Origin: an uncultured Clostridia bacterium
Lineage (GTDB): Bacteria; Bacillota; Clostridia; TANB77; CAG-508
Assembly: GCA_934157205.1 (NCBI GenBank)
Contig: CAKPHJ010000020.1
Span: 1-22,783, forward strand
Reading direction: 5' to 3'
DNA: 22,783 nt
In this document: positions 1-6,863 of the stretch, one piece after another
Layout of the letters: the number at the start of each line of letters is the position of its first letter
Position numbering within the stretch: the stretch's first letter is position 1
The notes under the pieces: model-generated
Seen by the model: only the letters and a program-made list of their open reading frames with translations
Database searches by the model: none
Told to the model about the DNA's origin: nothing
Position numbers and translations under genes: made by a program

Positions 1-426
1 ATGTATTCCTTCTTTTTCAAGTAACAATACATTTTCAGCTTTATCAATAATTTCTTTTTGCACAGGGATAGGAATTGTTACATCGTTGTTTCTAACTTGA
101 TATTTTTCAATAATATATTTTTTTGTTGTCGGAAACATATTCTGAATTAAAAATACAGCTGGTTCATCTTTGACAATTCCAAATACAAAGTTTAGTGGTT
201 CTCGATGTATTTTATTCTTTTTCTTTTTATAAATAGATAAGTATTTTTTATATTGTTTAGAAATAGGAACAAACCATATTATTTGTTCGTTTTTACGGTC
301 TTTAAAGCAAAAATAACAAGGGCGTTTAGCTCCAGTTTCCTTATTTTCCATTAAATTGTAGCGTAATCCATATTTTTTAATAAAGGAATTGTTTATAAAA
401 TAAAATTTTCCATTTTCAATTTGCAT
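1..426 (-). CDS. cptN: CptN-like type III toxin (endoribonuclease), 3' end outside window
   Basis: The reverse strand is open from ATG at 426 to the window edge: 142 codons with no stop, so the C-terminus is missing. The protein begins MQIENGKFYFINNSFIKKYG and has WFVPIS near residues 51-56, like the (V/A)P(L/I)S segment of ToxN/CptN toxins. It is small, basic and lacks a signal peptide. The family cuts RNA and is held inactive by a repeat-encoded RNA pseudoknot. A clear AGGAGGA (431-437) sits 4 nt before the ATG. Upstream are a terminator and two RNA repeats, the standard type III order of promoter, antitoxin repeats, leaky terminator, toxin. Family assignment rests on remembered sequence resemblance plus this architecture; CptN is favoured over ToxN or TenpN because there are two repeats of 47 nt. 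Full length is probably only slightly longer than what is visible. Confidence 0.82.
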   Translation of the reverse strand, partial: MQIENGKFYFINNSFIKKYGLRYNLMENKETGAKRPCYFCFKDRKNEQIIWFVPISKQYKKYLSIYKKKKNKIHREPLNFVFGIVKDEPAVFLIQNMFPTTKKYIIEKYQVRNNDVTIPIPVQKEIIDKAENVLLLEKEGIH

Positions 427-439
427 ATATTCCTCCTAT

Positions 440-475
440 AATAAAAAATGAGGGCTATCTAAAAAGAAAGCCCCC
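440..475 (-). terminator. Attenuating terminator between antitoxin RNA and toxin
   Basis: On the minus strand GGGGGCT (475-469) pairs with AGCCCTC (456-450), with one G-U pair, and is followed by ATTTTTTATT. In type III loci this terminator lets most transcripts stop after the antitoxin repeats, so antitoxin RNA exceeds toxin mRNA. It starts about 10 nt after the second repeat and ends a few bases before the toxin ribosome site. Confidence 0.85.
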
Positions 476-484
476 ACATACATT

Positions 485-578
485 TTTTAGCTTGCCCTAT
501 TTTATGACACTGCAAGCCGTGTCCTCCATTTGTTAAACCTATCCTATTTATCGACACTATAGGTCGTGTCCTCCATTT
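485..578 (-). repeat. Two tandem 47-nt antitoxin repeats
   Basis: Unit 1 is 578-532 and unit 2 is 531-485. Both start AAATGGAGGACACG and share AGTGTC and AAATAGG blocks at the same offsets. The differences concentrate in the two halves of stem 2. No third partial copy is visible on either side. Confidence 0.9.
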
Positions 579-583
579 TTTAC
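485..583 (-). ncRNA. cptI: CptI-like antitoxin RNA (two pseudoknot units)
   Basis: Read on the minus strand, the RNA starts near 583 and carries two 47-nt units. In each unit GACAC (unit positions 9-13) pairs with GTGTC (22-26) to form stem 1. The loop at 15-20 pairs with 37-42 to form stem 2: ACCTAT with ATAGGT in unit 1, GCTTGC with GCAAGC in unit 2. Four of the six stem-2 pairs change on both sides, so pairing is kept while sequence differs. This is direct covariation evidence for an H-type pseudoknot. In known type III systems the toxin cuts the repeat transcript into single units, which then bind and inhibit it. The exact 5' end and the cut site between units are inferred. Confidence 0.87.
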
Positions 584-589
584 AATATT

Positions 590-618
590 AGTATAACACA
601 AAACAAGTTAATGCACAA
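590..618 (-). promoter_or_regulatory. Promoter of the type III toxin-antitoxin operon
   Basis: On the minus strand TTGTGC (618-613) and TATACT (595-590) are 17 nt apart, and the -10 is extended (TGTTATACT). Transcription would begin near 583, immediately before the first antitoxin repeat, so the RNA has almost no extra leader. The -35 is weak; the -10 is good. Confidence 0.65.
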
Positions 619-714
619 TACTTTTTGTGTTATTTCTAATATATTATTAATATGGCAGATAAAAAGTACTATTATTCAGGATACTAATTTCATTGCATTA
701 CTTTACAAAAAAAG

Positions 715-753
715 AGTCATACAAAATATTGATATTTCAATACTTGTATGACT
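715..753. terminator. Terminator after tRNA-Arg, usable in both directions
   Basis: AGTCATACAA (715-724) and TTGTATGACT (744-753) form a perfect 10-bp stem. On the minus strand it is followed by TCTTTTTTTG, ending the tRNA-Arg transcript. On the plus strand it is followed by TTTTATA. It separates the tRNA from the toxin-antitoxin promoter. Confidence 0.85.
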
Positions 754-762
754 TTTTATATA

Positions 763-839
<77 letters not shown>

Positions 840-859
840 ATTTCTTAAAGACATTTATA

Positions 860-888
860 ATAATAGCATAAAAAAAAATAAATGTCAA
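860..888 (-). promoter_or_regulatory. Promoter of tRNA-Arg
   Basis: On the minus strand a consensus TTGACA (888-883) is followed after 17 nt by TATTAT (865-860). The predicted start lies about 15 nt before the tRNA 5' end. Confidence 0.8.
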
Positions 889-908
889 GAAATATTTTTA
901 AAAAAGTA

Positions 909-937
909 TTGACAATTTTTGTAAAAAATAATAAAAT
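909..937 (+). promoter_or_regulatory. Distal promoter candidate of the Rpn gene
   Basis: A consensus TTGACA (909-914), a 17-nt spacer and TAAAAT (932-937) point toward the Rpn gene. If used, it gives a leader of about 260 nt. It is back to back with the tRNA-Arg promoter. Confidence 0.55.
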
Positions 938-1160
938 AAGGAAAATTGCAATTTCAAAATTCATGAATTAAATTTAAATTCAAAATAAAATTATAAAATC
1001 AATATTAATTTAATATCAAGTAGAAATCTTTTCACAACATAAAAATTCAAAATAATATTAAATTTTACCGTAAAATTATAATAAAACATGAATAGTAACA
1101 AGAATCATAAAAATATTGAAAAAATAAAAGAAAAGCGAAGATTTTACTATTAAATCAAAA

Positions 1161-1187
1161 TTGACAATCAAATAAAAAGAGTATAAT
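1161..1187 (+). promoter_or_regulatory. Proximal promoter candidate of the Rpn gene
   Basis: TTGACA (1161-1166) and a perfect TATAAT (1182-1187) match consensus, but the spacer is only 15 nt. The start would fall near 1194, leaving a leader of under 15 nt that begins at the weak ribosome site AGAGGA. Full-length Rpn translation from this transcript may therefore be poor. Confidence 0.5.
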
Positions 1188-1202
1188 ATAGAAAAGAGGA
1201 AA

Positions 1203-2339
1203 ATGTTGGAAAGAATACAATATCAAGATTATTTAAAATGTTTAAAAAAAATAAAAAAAGCAAATTTACAATATCTAAAGGAAAAATCTGAAAGTTATGA
1301 ACTAAACAACAATAAACATGAAAAAGAAATAATTAAAATAGATAAAAAACATGACAAAATGTTTAGAAATATATTGTGTAATAAAAAAGAAATAACCTTA
1401 TTTTTAAATCAATTCTTAAAAATAAAAAAAACACTAAACGAAAAAGATATTATTCAATGCAAAACGGACTATATCACCAAAAATTATAAATCAAGGCAAG
1501 CAGATATAGTATATAAATTAAAAAATGAACCAATATATTTTTTAATTGAACATCAAAGCAGTGTTGACTATGAAATGCCCAAAAGAATATTTGAATATGT
1601 ATGGGAAATTATAAAAACAGAAATAGAATTGCAAAAAATATATAAAAAACAAATAATATATCCAATTGTTATACCAATAGTAATTTATACTGGAACAAAA
1701 AGATGGAATGCCAAAACAAATTTTGCAGAAAAACAAATAAAAAATGACGAATTTAAAAATTACAAAATTAATTTAAAATACAAATTAATTTCAATACAAA
1801 GCTATACAAACGAAGAATTATTAAAAAACAAAAATCTGATTTCAATAATAATGCTAATTGAAAAATGTAATACAACCTTAAAATTAGAAGAACAAATGAA
1901 TAAAATTATTACTATAATAACAAGCGAAGATGATAAAGAAAAATTAGAAGAAATATTAGTAAATATTATAGAACCTATTATTGGAAAAAATAAAGTAAAA
2001 CAATTATTAAAAAAATTATATAACAGAAAGGAGGAAAGTGATATGAGTCCACTTCAAAAAATGTTATTTGAGATGAAAATAAAAGCATCAAATGAAGGAA
2101 AACAACAGGGGATAAATGAAGGTAAATTACAGGGAATAAATGAGGGAAAATTGCAAGGCATAAATGAAGGAAGAATGCAAGGAATAAACGAAGGAAAAAC
2201 CGAAGGAATAAATATAGCAAAAAGAAATATGGTTATAGCAATGTTAGAAGCAAACGAAAGTGAAGAAAAAATAATAAAATATGCGGAAATAGACAAAAAA
2301 GAATTAGAAAAAATAAAAAAAAGTATAAAAGTATCTTAA
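1203..2339 (+). CDS. Rpn-family recombination-promoting nuclease / putative transposase
   Basis: The 378-residue protein matches the Rpn (YhgA-like, Transposase_31) family: a PD-(D/E)XK DNA nuclease linked in E. coli to RecA-independent recombination and phage defence. KKHDKMFRNIL at residues 48-58 is the typical start of the domain. The catalytic core is seen at D101 (QADIVYKL) and E116-H-Q118 (LIEHQSS). A helical segment follows, then a tail of 8-residue GINEGK repeats (303-342). The N-terminus has about 45 extra residues before the domain. The start is uncertain: AGAGGA lies only 2 nt before ATG 1203 and 5 nt before the in-frame TTG 1206. Both are weak beside the internal ribosome site at 2027-2034. 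A terminator overlaps the stop codon, so the gene is monocistronic. Confidence 0.85.
   Translation: MLERIQYQDYLKCLKKIKKANLQYLKEKSESYELNNNKHEKEIIKIDKKHDKMFRNILCNKKEITLFLNQFLKIKKTLNEKDIIQCKTDYITKNYKSRQADIVYKLKNEPIYFLIEHQSSVDYEMPKRIFEYVWEIIKTEIELQKIYKKQIIYPIVIPIVIYTGTKRWNAKTNFAEKQIKNDEFKNYKINLKYKLISIQSYTNEELLKNKNLISIIMLIEKCNTTLKLEEQMNKIITIITSEDDKEKLEEILVNIIEPIIGKNKVKQLLKKLYNRKEESDMSPLQKMLFEMKIKASNEGKQQGINEGKLQGINEGKLQGINEGRMQGINEGKTEGINIAKRNMVIAMLEANESEEKIIKYAEIDKKELEKIKKSIKVS
2043..2339 (+). CDS. Candidate intragenic Rpn small protein (RpnS-like antitoxin)
   Basis: An in-frame ATG at 2043 (codon 281 of the Rpn gene) is preceded by a perfect AAAGGAGG (2027-2034) at 8 nt spacing, the best ribosome site near this gene. 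It would make a 98-residue protein beginning MSPLQKMLFEMKIK, made of the 8-residue repeats plus a C-terminal helical region ending KIKKSIKVS. In E. coli Rpn genes, small proteins translated from inside the same frame neutralise the full-length nuclease. The position, size and start strength here fit that arrangement. What is seen is the start signal; the antitoxin role is inferred by analogy. No internal promoter was clearly identified, so expression may depend on re-initiation or independent initiation on the full mRNA. Confidence 0.6.
   Translation: MSPLQKMLFEMKIKASNEGKQQGINEGKLQGINEGKLQGINEGRMQGINEGKTEGINIAKRNMVIAMLEANESEEKIIKYAEIDKKELEKIKKSIKVS
2109..2228 (+). repeat. 24-nt tandem repeats in the Rpn tail
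   Basis: Four 24-nt units starting at 2109, 2133, 2157 and 2181, plus a diverged fifth at 2205, encode GINEGKLQ, GINEGKLQ, GINEGRMQ, GINEGKTE and GINIAKRN. A partial unit (NEGKQQ) precedes them. Unit length is a multiple of three, so copy number can change without breaking the frame. Confidence 0.9.
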
Positions 2340-2366
2340 AAGTATCATACTTCTAAGATACTTTTA
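2327..2366 (+). terminator. Terminator of the Rpn gene
   Basis: AAAAGTATCTTA (2327-2338) pairs with TAAGATACTTTT (2354-2365), a perfect 12-bp stem. The 5' arm covers the last codons and stop of the Rpn gene. The U-tract is short (CTTTTA) but the stem is strong. Confidence 0.7.
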
Positions 2367-2471
2367 ATGTTCGTAAACATACAAAGACGCAAACTTTAAA
2401 ATATTATAATAAGTGCTAATGTTATTAATTTACGTTTTTGTCCTATAATATGTGAATTTTTTGTGAAATAC

Positions 2472-2500
2472 TTTACTTTAGAAAAATAAAATGATACTAT
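2472..2500 (+). promoter_or_regulatory. Promoter of the gldA-F-G-like operon
   Basis: TTTACT (2472-2477), a 17-nt spacer and TACTAT (2495-2500) with an upstream TG. Transcription near 2507 rules out the ATG at 2499 and supports the GTG start at 2544. Confidence 0.6.
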
Positions 2501-2543
2501 GTTAAAAACAAAGATATTAAGAACAATAAAGGAGGAATTTTTT

Positions 2544-3485
2544 GTGATTGAAGTAAAAAATGTTACAAAAAAGTATGGAAAAGCAGTAGCCGTAGATGAC
2601 ATAAGCTTCACAATAAATGAAGGCGAAATAATTGGTTTGCTTGGACCTAATGGTGCAGGAAAAAGTACAACAATGAATATGATAACAGGTTTTATTGAAC
2701 CAACAAAAGGAGAAATCATTATAGACGGCAATGATTTATCAAGAAAACCTAAAAAGGCAAAAAAAGAAATAGGCTATATGCCAGAGGGTGTACCGTTATA
2801 TATGGATTTAACAGTAAAAGAATTTGTAACATATATGGCTGAAATAAAACAAGTTGAAAGAAAAATAAGAAAAGAAAAAGTAGAAAAAATTATTGAAGAA
2901 ACAGGACTAAAAAATGTAGAAAAAAAATTGATAAGAAATTTATCAAGAGGTTATAAGCAAAGAGTAAGTATGGCAGGAGCTTTAGTTGGAGAACCTAAAA
3001 TTTTAATATTAGATGAACCAACAGTTGGTCTTGATCCAAAACAAATTACGGAAATAAGGAATTTAATAAAAAAACTTGGAAAAACACATACAGTAATTTT
3101 AAGTTCTCACATATTATCAGAAGTAAGTCAAATATGTAATAAAGTTATTATAATAAATAAAGGAAAGATCATAGCAATTGATACACCAGAAAACCTAGAA
3201 AATAAAGTTGCAAATAATAATAATTTATATATTACAGTTGAAGACAAAGAAAATAAAATAGAAAAAGTAAAAGAAACAATACCAGAAATTAAAAAGATAG
3301 AACTAATACAAGAAAATGAAGATGGAACAAAACAATACGTAATAGAAGCAAATAAAGATGTAGACTTACGTAAAGCAGTATTTTCTGAATTTGCTAAAGA
3401 AAATATTACAATTTTTGAAATGAAAAAAGCAGATATAACACTTGAAGATGCATTTATGAAATTAATAGAAGGAGGTAATAAATAA
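2544..3485 (+). CDS. ABC transporter ATP-binding protein, GldA-like
   Basis: This ATPase subunit energises the two membrane proteins encoded directly downstream. Walker A GPNGAGKST is at residues 34-42. The signature LSRGYKQRV is a variant typical of the GldA/multidrug-export branch. Walker B is ILILDEPTVGLDP and the H-loop is SSHILSE. The usual domain of about 220 residues is followed by a regulatory tail of about 90. The GTG at 2544 is chosen because AAAGGAGG (2528-2535) lies 8 nt before it; the longer reading from ATG 2499 would start inside the -10 box. It overlaps the next gene by 1 nt (TAATG), implying coupled translation. In Bacteroidota GldA/F/G relates to gliding; in clostridia the exported substrate is unknown, so function is transport in general. 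Confidence 0.93.
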   Translation: MIEVKNVTKKYGKAVAVDDISFTINEGEIIGLLGPNGAGKSTTMNMITGFIEPTKGEIIIDGNDLSRKPKKAKKEIGYMPEGVPLYMDLTVKEFVTYMAEIKQVERKIRKEKVEKIIEETGLKNVEKKLIRNLSRGYKQRVSMAGALVGEPKILILDEPTVGLDPKQITEIRNLIKKLGKTHTVILSSHILSEVSQICNKVIIINKGKIIAIDTPENLENKVANNNNLYITVEDKENKIEKVKETIPEIKKIELIQENEDGTKQYVIEANKDVDLRKAVFSEFAKENITIFEMKKADITLEDAFMKLIEGGNK

Positions 3486-4165
3486 TGTGGGCAGTAATAA
3501 AAAAAGAATTTAAATCATATTTTTATTCTCCAATAGGATATGTTTTTATAGGTTTATTTTTAATAATGTTTAGTATATTTTTCTATGTAGATGTTTTTGA
3601 AAATAAAAGAACAAACTTTGAATATATATTTTATTCAGGAGCAACAATACTAACATTTATTGTACCAATACTTACAATGAGAACTATTGCTGAAGAAAGA
3701 AAAAACGGAACAGAGCAATTATTACTAACTTCACCTTTAAATATAACAAAAGTTGTTTTAGGTAAATTTATAGCAGCAGTAGCAATAGTGGTAATTACAG
3801 AATTATGTACTTTTATGTATTTTGGAATACTAAGCTATTTTGGAAATCCTCATATTACAACAGCACTAGTAACATTATTAGGATTTTTATTATTAGCTAT
3901 GTCATATATATCATTTGGAATACTTGCTTCAAGTATTACGGAAAACCAAATTATAGCTGGAGTATTAACAACTGGATTCTTTATATTAATATGGTTTTTA
4001 CCAAATTTTAGTGATAGTTTTACGAATTTTTCACTAATAAATATGTTTTCAAAATTCCCAACAGGTCAAATTGATATTGCAGACACAGTTACATTTATAG
4101 CGTTTACAATTGGCTGTTTATTACTAACAGTAATATTTATGCAAAGAAGAAAAAGTGTAAGATAG
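3485..4165 (+). CDS. ABC-2 permease, GldF-like
   Basis: The 226-residue inner-membrane protein has about six hydrophobic segments, starting with one near residues 15-35. The cytoplasmic motif RTIAEERKNGTEQLLLTSPL is the coupling element seen in GldF/NosY-type ABC-2 permeases. Its ATG overlaps the stop of the ATPase gene, and the ribosome site GGAGG lies within the end of that gene. The tail QRRKSVR is basic and cytosolic. It should form the channel with the ATPase before it and the GldG-like protein after it. Length is normal for the family. Confidence 0.92.
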   Translation: MWAVIKKEFKSYFYSPIGYVFIGLFLIMFSIFFYVDVFENKRTNFEYIFYSGATILTFIVPILTMRTIAEERKNGTEQLLLTSPLNITKVVLGKFIAAVAIVVITELCTFMYFGILSYFGNPHITTALVTLLGFLLLAMSYISFGILASSITENQIIAGVLTTGFFILIWFLPNFSDSFTNFSLINMFSKFPTGQIDIADTVTFIAFTIGCLLLTVIFMQRRKSVR

Positions 4166-4179
4166 GAGGAGGGAAAAAA

Positions 4180-5742
4180 TTGAAAGAAAATAAAAAAGAT
4201 AAAACATTAAAAAAGGAAAATAGCAAAAAAGAGAAAAAGGATAAAGCCTTAAAAAAAGAAAAGATAAAAAAAGAGAAAAAACCTAACAAATTTATTGAAT
4301 CAATGAAAAAAAATAGGATAGTTGATAGAACTGAAACAGTGCTATTAGTAATAATAATATTATGTGTATTTTTACTAATAAATATTGGAATGCAAAAATT
4401 GAATTTAACGCCAATAGATTTTTCACAAGAAAAGTTATATACATTAACAGATGAAAGCAAAGAAAAAGTAAAAGATGTAGATCAAGAAGTAAAAATATAT
4501 TTTGTAGGATATTCAGAAGACGATTCTACATTAGAACTAGCAAAGCAATATAATAAAGCTAATGAAAAAATATCTGCGGAAGCAGTTGATGCAAATAATA
4601 GACCAGATTTAGTGAATAAATATGGAATTGAAAGTGGAGTCCAAGGAATAATTGTAGAATCTGGTGAAAAATATAAAGTTTTAACATCAAGTGATTTAGT
4701 AACATATGACACATCAACATATGAAACTATAAGTATAGCAGAAAAAAAATTAACAAGTTCAATTATATCAGTAGTAAGCCAAAAGGTTCCAAAAATATAC
4801 TTCTTAGAAGGATATAGTGATTATACATTAGGAAGTAATATGCAATATTTAAAAGCATTTTTAGGAAATGAGGTTAATGAAGTTGAAACAGTTAATGTAA
4901 TAACAACTGGAAAAATCCCAGATGATTGTGATACATTAGTAATTACAACACCAAGTAAAGATTTTGATGATGTTGCAGTAAAAGCAATAAAAGAATATAT
5001 AAATTCTGGAAGAAACATATTATGGTTTAATTCAGCAGTAACACAAGAACAAAACTTTCCAAATGTAAATGAAATTCTTGCATTATACGGAGTAAAGCCT
5101 TTTGAAAAAGGTATAATAATTGAAACAGACACAAGCAAAATGGAAAGTAATTATCCAAATTTAATAAAACCAGATATACAATCATCAACATTAACAAAAG
5201 ACTTAGTAAATACAACAGGTGTATTATTAGCAAATGCTACAAAAATAAATATAGATACAGATAATTTAGAATCATTAAATGTAGAACAAAAAGATTTATT
5301 AACAAGTGAATCTGCTTTCTTTAGAACAGATTTAACAAAAAGTTCAATGTCACCATCAAGTGATGAAAAAACAGGATCATTTATAATTGGTAGTGAATTA
5401 GACAAAACAATAAAAGAAAAAAATGATGAAACTGGTGAAGAAAAAGTAGAATCTAAATTAGTAATATATGGAGAAAATAATTTTGTATCAGATACAGCAT
5501 TAAGCAGAAATTCACAATTAGCACTAATACAACTTGAATACAATAAAGACTTAGCTTTAAACTCTATTGCATATTTATCAGATAGAGAAGAAGATATTTC
5601 AGTAAGAAAAAATACTGGAACAGTAACATATACAGCAACAGAACAACAAGATACAATTGTAAAAACAATAATATTTACTGTACCATTAATAATTATTATA
5701 ATAGGAATTATAGTATGGCAAGTAAGAAGAAGAAAAAAATAG
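4180..5742 (+). CDS. GldG-like ABC transporter auxiliary membrane protein
   Basis: The 520-residue protein has a very Lys-rich cytosolic N-terminus (residues 1-45) and a membrane helix near 52-68. A large extracytoplasmic part contains SQEKLYTLTDESKEKV, typical of GldG/ABC_transp_aux proteins. A C-terminal membrane helix near 498-513 is followed by RRRKK. It uses a TTG start at 4180 after AGGAGGAGGG (4165-4173); an ATG at codon 43 has no comparable ribosome site. The gap after the permease gene is 14 nt. The outer domain probably handles the substrate or a partner at the cell surface. Its substrate cannot be told from sequence. A terminator closes the operon 11 nt after the stop. Confidence 0.88.
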   Translation: MKENKKDKTLKKENSKKEKKDKALKKEKIKKEKKPNKFIESMKKNRIVDRTETVLLVIIILCVFLLINIGMQKLNLTPIDFSQEKLYTLTDESKEKVKDVDQEVKIYFVGYSEDDSTLELAKQYNKANEKISAEAVDANNRPDLVNKYGIESGVQGIIVESGEKYKVLTSSDLVTYDTSTYETISIAEKKLTSSIISVVSQKVPKIYFLEGYSDYTLGSNMQYLKAFLGNEVNEVETVNVITTGKIPDDCDTLVITTPSKDFDDVAVKAIKEYINSGRNILWFNSAVTQEQNFPNVNEILALYGVKPFEKGIIIETDTSKMESNYPNLIKPDIQSSTLTKDLVNTTGVLLANATKINIDTDNLESLNVEQKDLLTSESAFFRTDLTKSSMSPSSDEKTGSFIIGSELDKTIKEKNDETGEEKVESKLVIYGENNFVSDTALSRNSQLALIQLEYNKDLALNSIAYLSDREEDISVRKNTGTVTYTATEQQDTIVKTIIFTVPLIIIIIGIIVWQVRRRKK

Positions 5743-5753
5743 AATAACATTTA

Positions 5754-5783
5754 AAAAACCTCATAAGATATTATGGGGTTTTT
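5754..5783 (+). terminator. Terminator of the gldA-F-G-like operon
   Basis: AAAAACCTCATAA (5754-5766) pairs with TTATGGGGTTTTT (5771-5783), a 13-bp stem with one G-U and a 4-nt loop. Its 3' arm ends 5 nt before the ATG of the next gene. Confidence 0.88.
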
Positions 5784-5788
5784 AAATA

Positions 5789-6799
5789 ATGGAAAAAAAT
5801 ATTAAGCAAGTAGTATTTGTTATAATAGGAACTATGATAGGAGCAGGATTTGCTTCTGGTCAAGAAATATATTTATTTTTCTTTTCACATGGATTAAAAG
5901 GGATAATTGGAATTTTAATTTCTTGTTTATTTATGGGTGTAGTTATATATAAAACACTAAAAATAGTAAATGAAAATGAACTAGATAATTATAAGGATTT
6001 TTTGGGTTATATATTTGTTAAATTTAAGACACCAATAAATTTTGTGATAAATACATTCATTTTAATATCTTTTTTTATAATGATTGCAGGATTTGGAGCA
6101 TATGTAAATCAAGAATTTGGAATTAATAGTCAAATAGGAAGTTTTATTTTAAGTTTTATATGTTTTATTGTATTTATGACAAATATGAAAGGAATTGTAA
6201 AAATAAATGAAATTTTAGTTCCAATATTGGTATTTTTTTTAATTATTATAGGGGTAATTAGCTTAAAAGAAGTAAAAATATTTGAGCTTTATAATTATAT
6301 AATTACAAAAAATACATCAAATTTTATATTTCAAGCAATTTTATACAGTAGTTATAATAGCATTTTACTAATTCCTGTTTTAATAACTTTAAAACAATTG
6401 ATCAATAAGAAACAGGAAATATTAAAAATTTCAATAATAAGTGCTATTGTAATGTTTGGATTGTCTATTATAATATATTTTATTTTAGTAAGAGTAGATG
6501 TTGATATTACTAAATTAGAAATGCCTGCAGTTTATGTTGTATCACATATTTCTTTATTTTTAAAATATATTTATGGATTTATTATTTTGAGTTCAATTTT
6601 TACCACATCAATTTCATTAGGTAATAGTTTTTTGCAAAATATATGTAAAAATAAAAAAAGTTATCCACATTTTGCTATTATTATGTGCATAACTGCAATT
6701 GCAATTTGCAAATTTGGCTTTTCAAATTTAGTTTCTTTTTTATATCCGATTTTTGGTTATTTAGGATTAATTCAAATTTATGTAATATTTAACAAATAG
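5789..6799 (+). CDS. YkvI-like integral membrane transporter
   Basis: The 336-residue protein consists almost wholly of about ten membrane helices. The N-terminal motif GTMIGAGFASGQEI (residues 14-27) is characteristic of the YkvI family, distant relatives of amino-acid/cation symporters in the LeuT-like superfamily. Substrate is unknown. The start is odd: the ATG lies 5 nt after a terminator hairpin and has no purine-rich ribosome site apart from GGGG, which is locked in the hairpin. The conserved motif starts at residue 14, so a later start would damage the first helix. No clear promoter was found, so expression may come from read-through, when the stem is opened by ribosomes or polymerase. 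Confidence 0.85.
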   Translation: MEKNIKQVVFVIIGTMIGAGFASGQEIYLFFFSHGLKGIIGILISCLFMGVVIYKTLKIVNENELDNYKDFLGYIFVKFKTPINFVINTFILISFFIMIAGFGAYVNQEFGINSQIGSFILSFICFIVFMTNMKGIVKINEILVPILVFFLIIIGVISLKEVKIFELYNYIITKNTSNFIFQAILYSSYNSILLIPVLITLKQLINKKQEILKISIISAIVMFGLSIIIYFILVRVDVDITKLEMPAVYVVSHISLFLKYIYGFIILSSIFTTSISLGNSFLQNICKNKKSYPHFAIIMCITAIAICKFGFSNLVSFLYPIFGYLGLIQIYVIFNK

Positions 6800-6800
6800 C

Positions 6801-6829
6801 TTGAAAATTAAACATTTTTATAGTAGAAT
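6801..6829 (+). promoter_or_regulatory. Promoter of the DUF5711-cvpA unit
   Basis: TTGAAA (6801-6806), a 17-nt spacer and TAGAAT (6824-6829), just after the stop of the YkvI gene. The predicted start is near 6836, giving a leader of about 28 nt. Confidence 0.6.
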
Positions 6830-6863
6830 AAAAAACATAAAATAAGAAAGAATGTGATAAAAC

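Larger units (their letters stand above)
840..1202. other. AT-rich gap between tRNA-Arg and the Rpn gene
   Basis: Besides the tRNA promoter and two plus-strand promoters listed separately, this 360-base stretch holds no convincing gene. It is dominated by A/T runs, with many stops in all frames. The long leader from the distal promoter (909-937) to the Rpn start is unexplained; no riboswitch-like fold was recognised. Confidence 0.6.

Noticed and set aside
566..751. 61-codon plus-strand frame opposite the toxin-antitoxin promoter
   Set aside because: It lies over the antitoxin promoter and the tRNA terminator, has no ribosome site and low-complexity content; it is explained by non-coding elements.
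2499..2543. Longer start (ATG 2499) for the GldA-like ATPase
   Set aside because: The ATG overlaps the -10 box, and AAAGGAGG points to the GTG at 2544; homologous sequence begins there.
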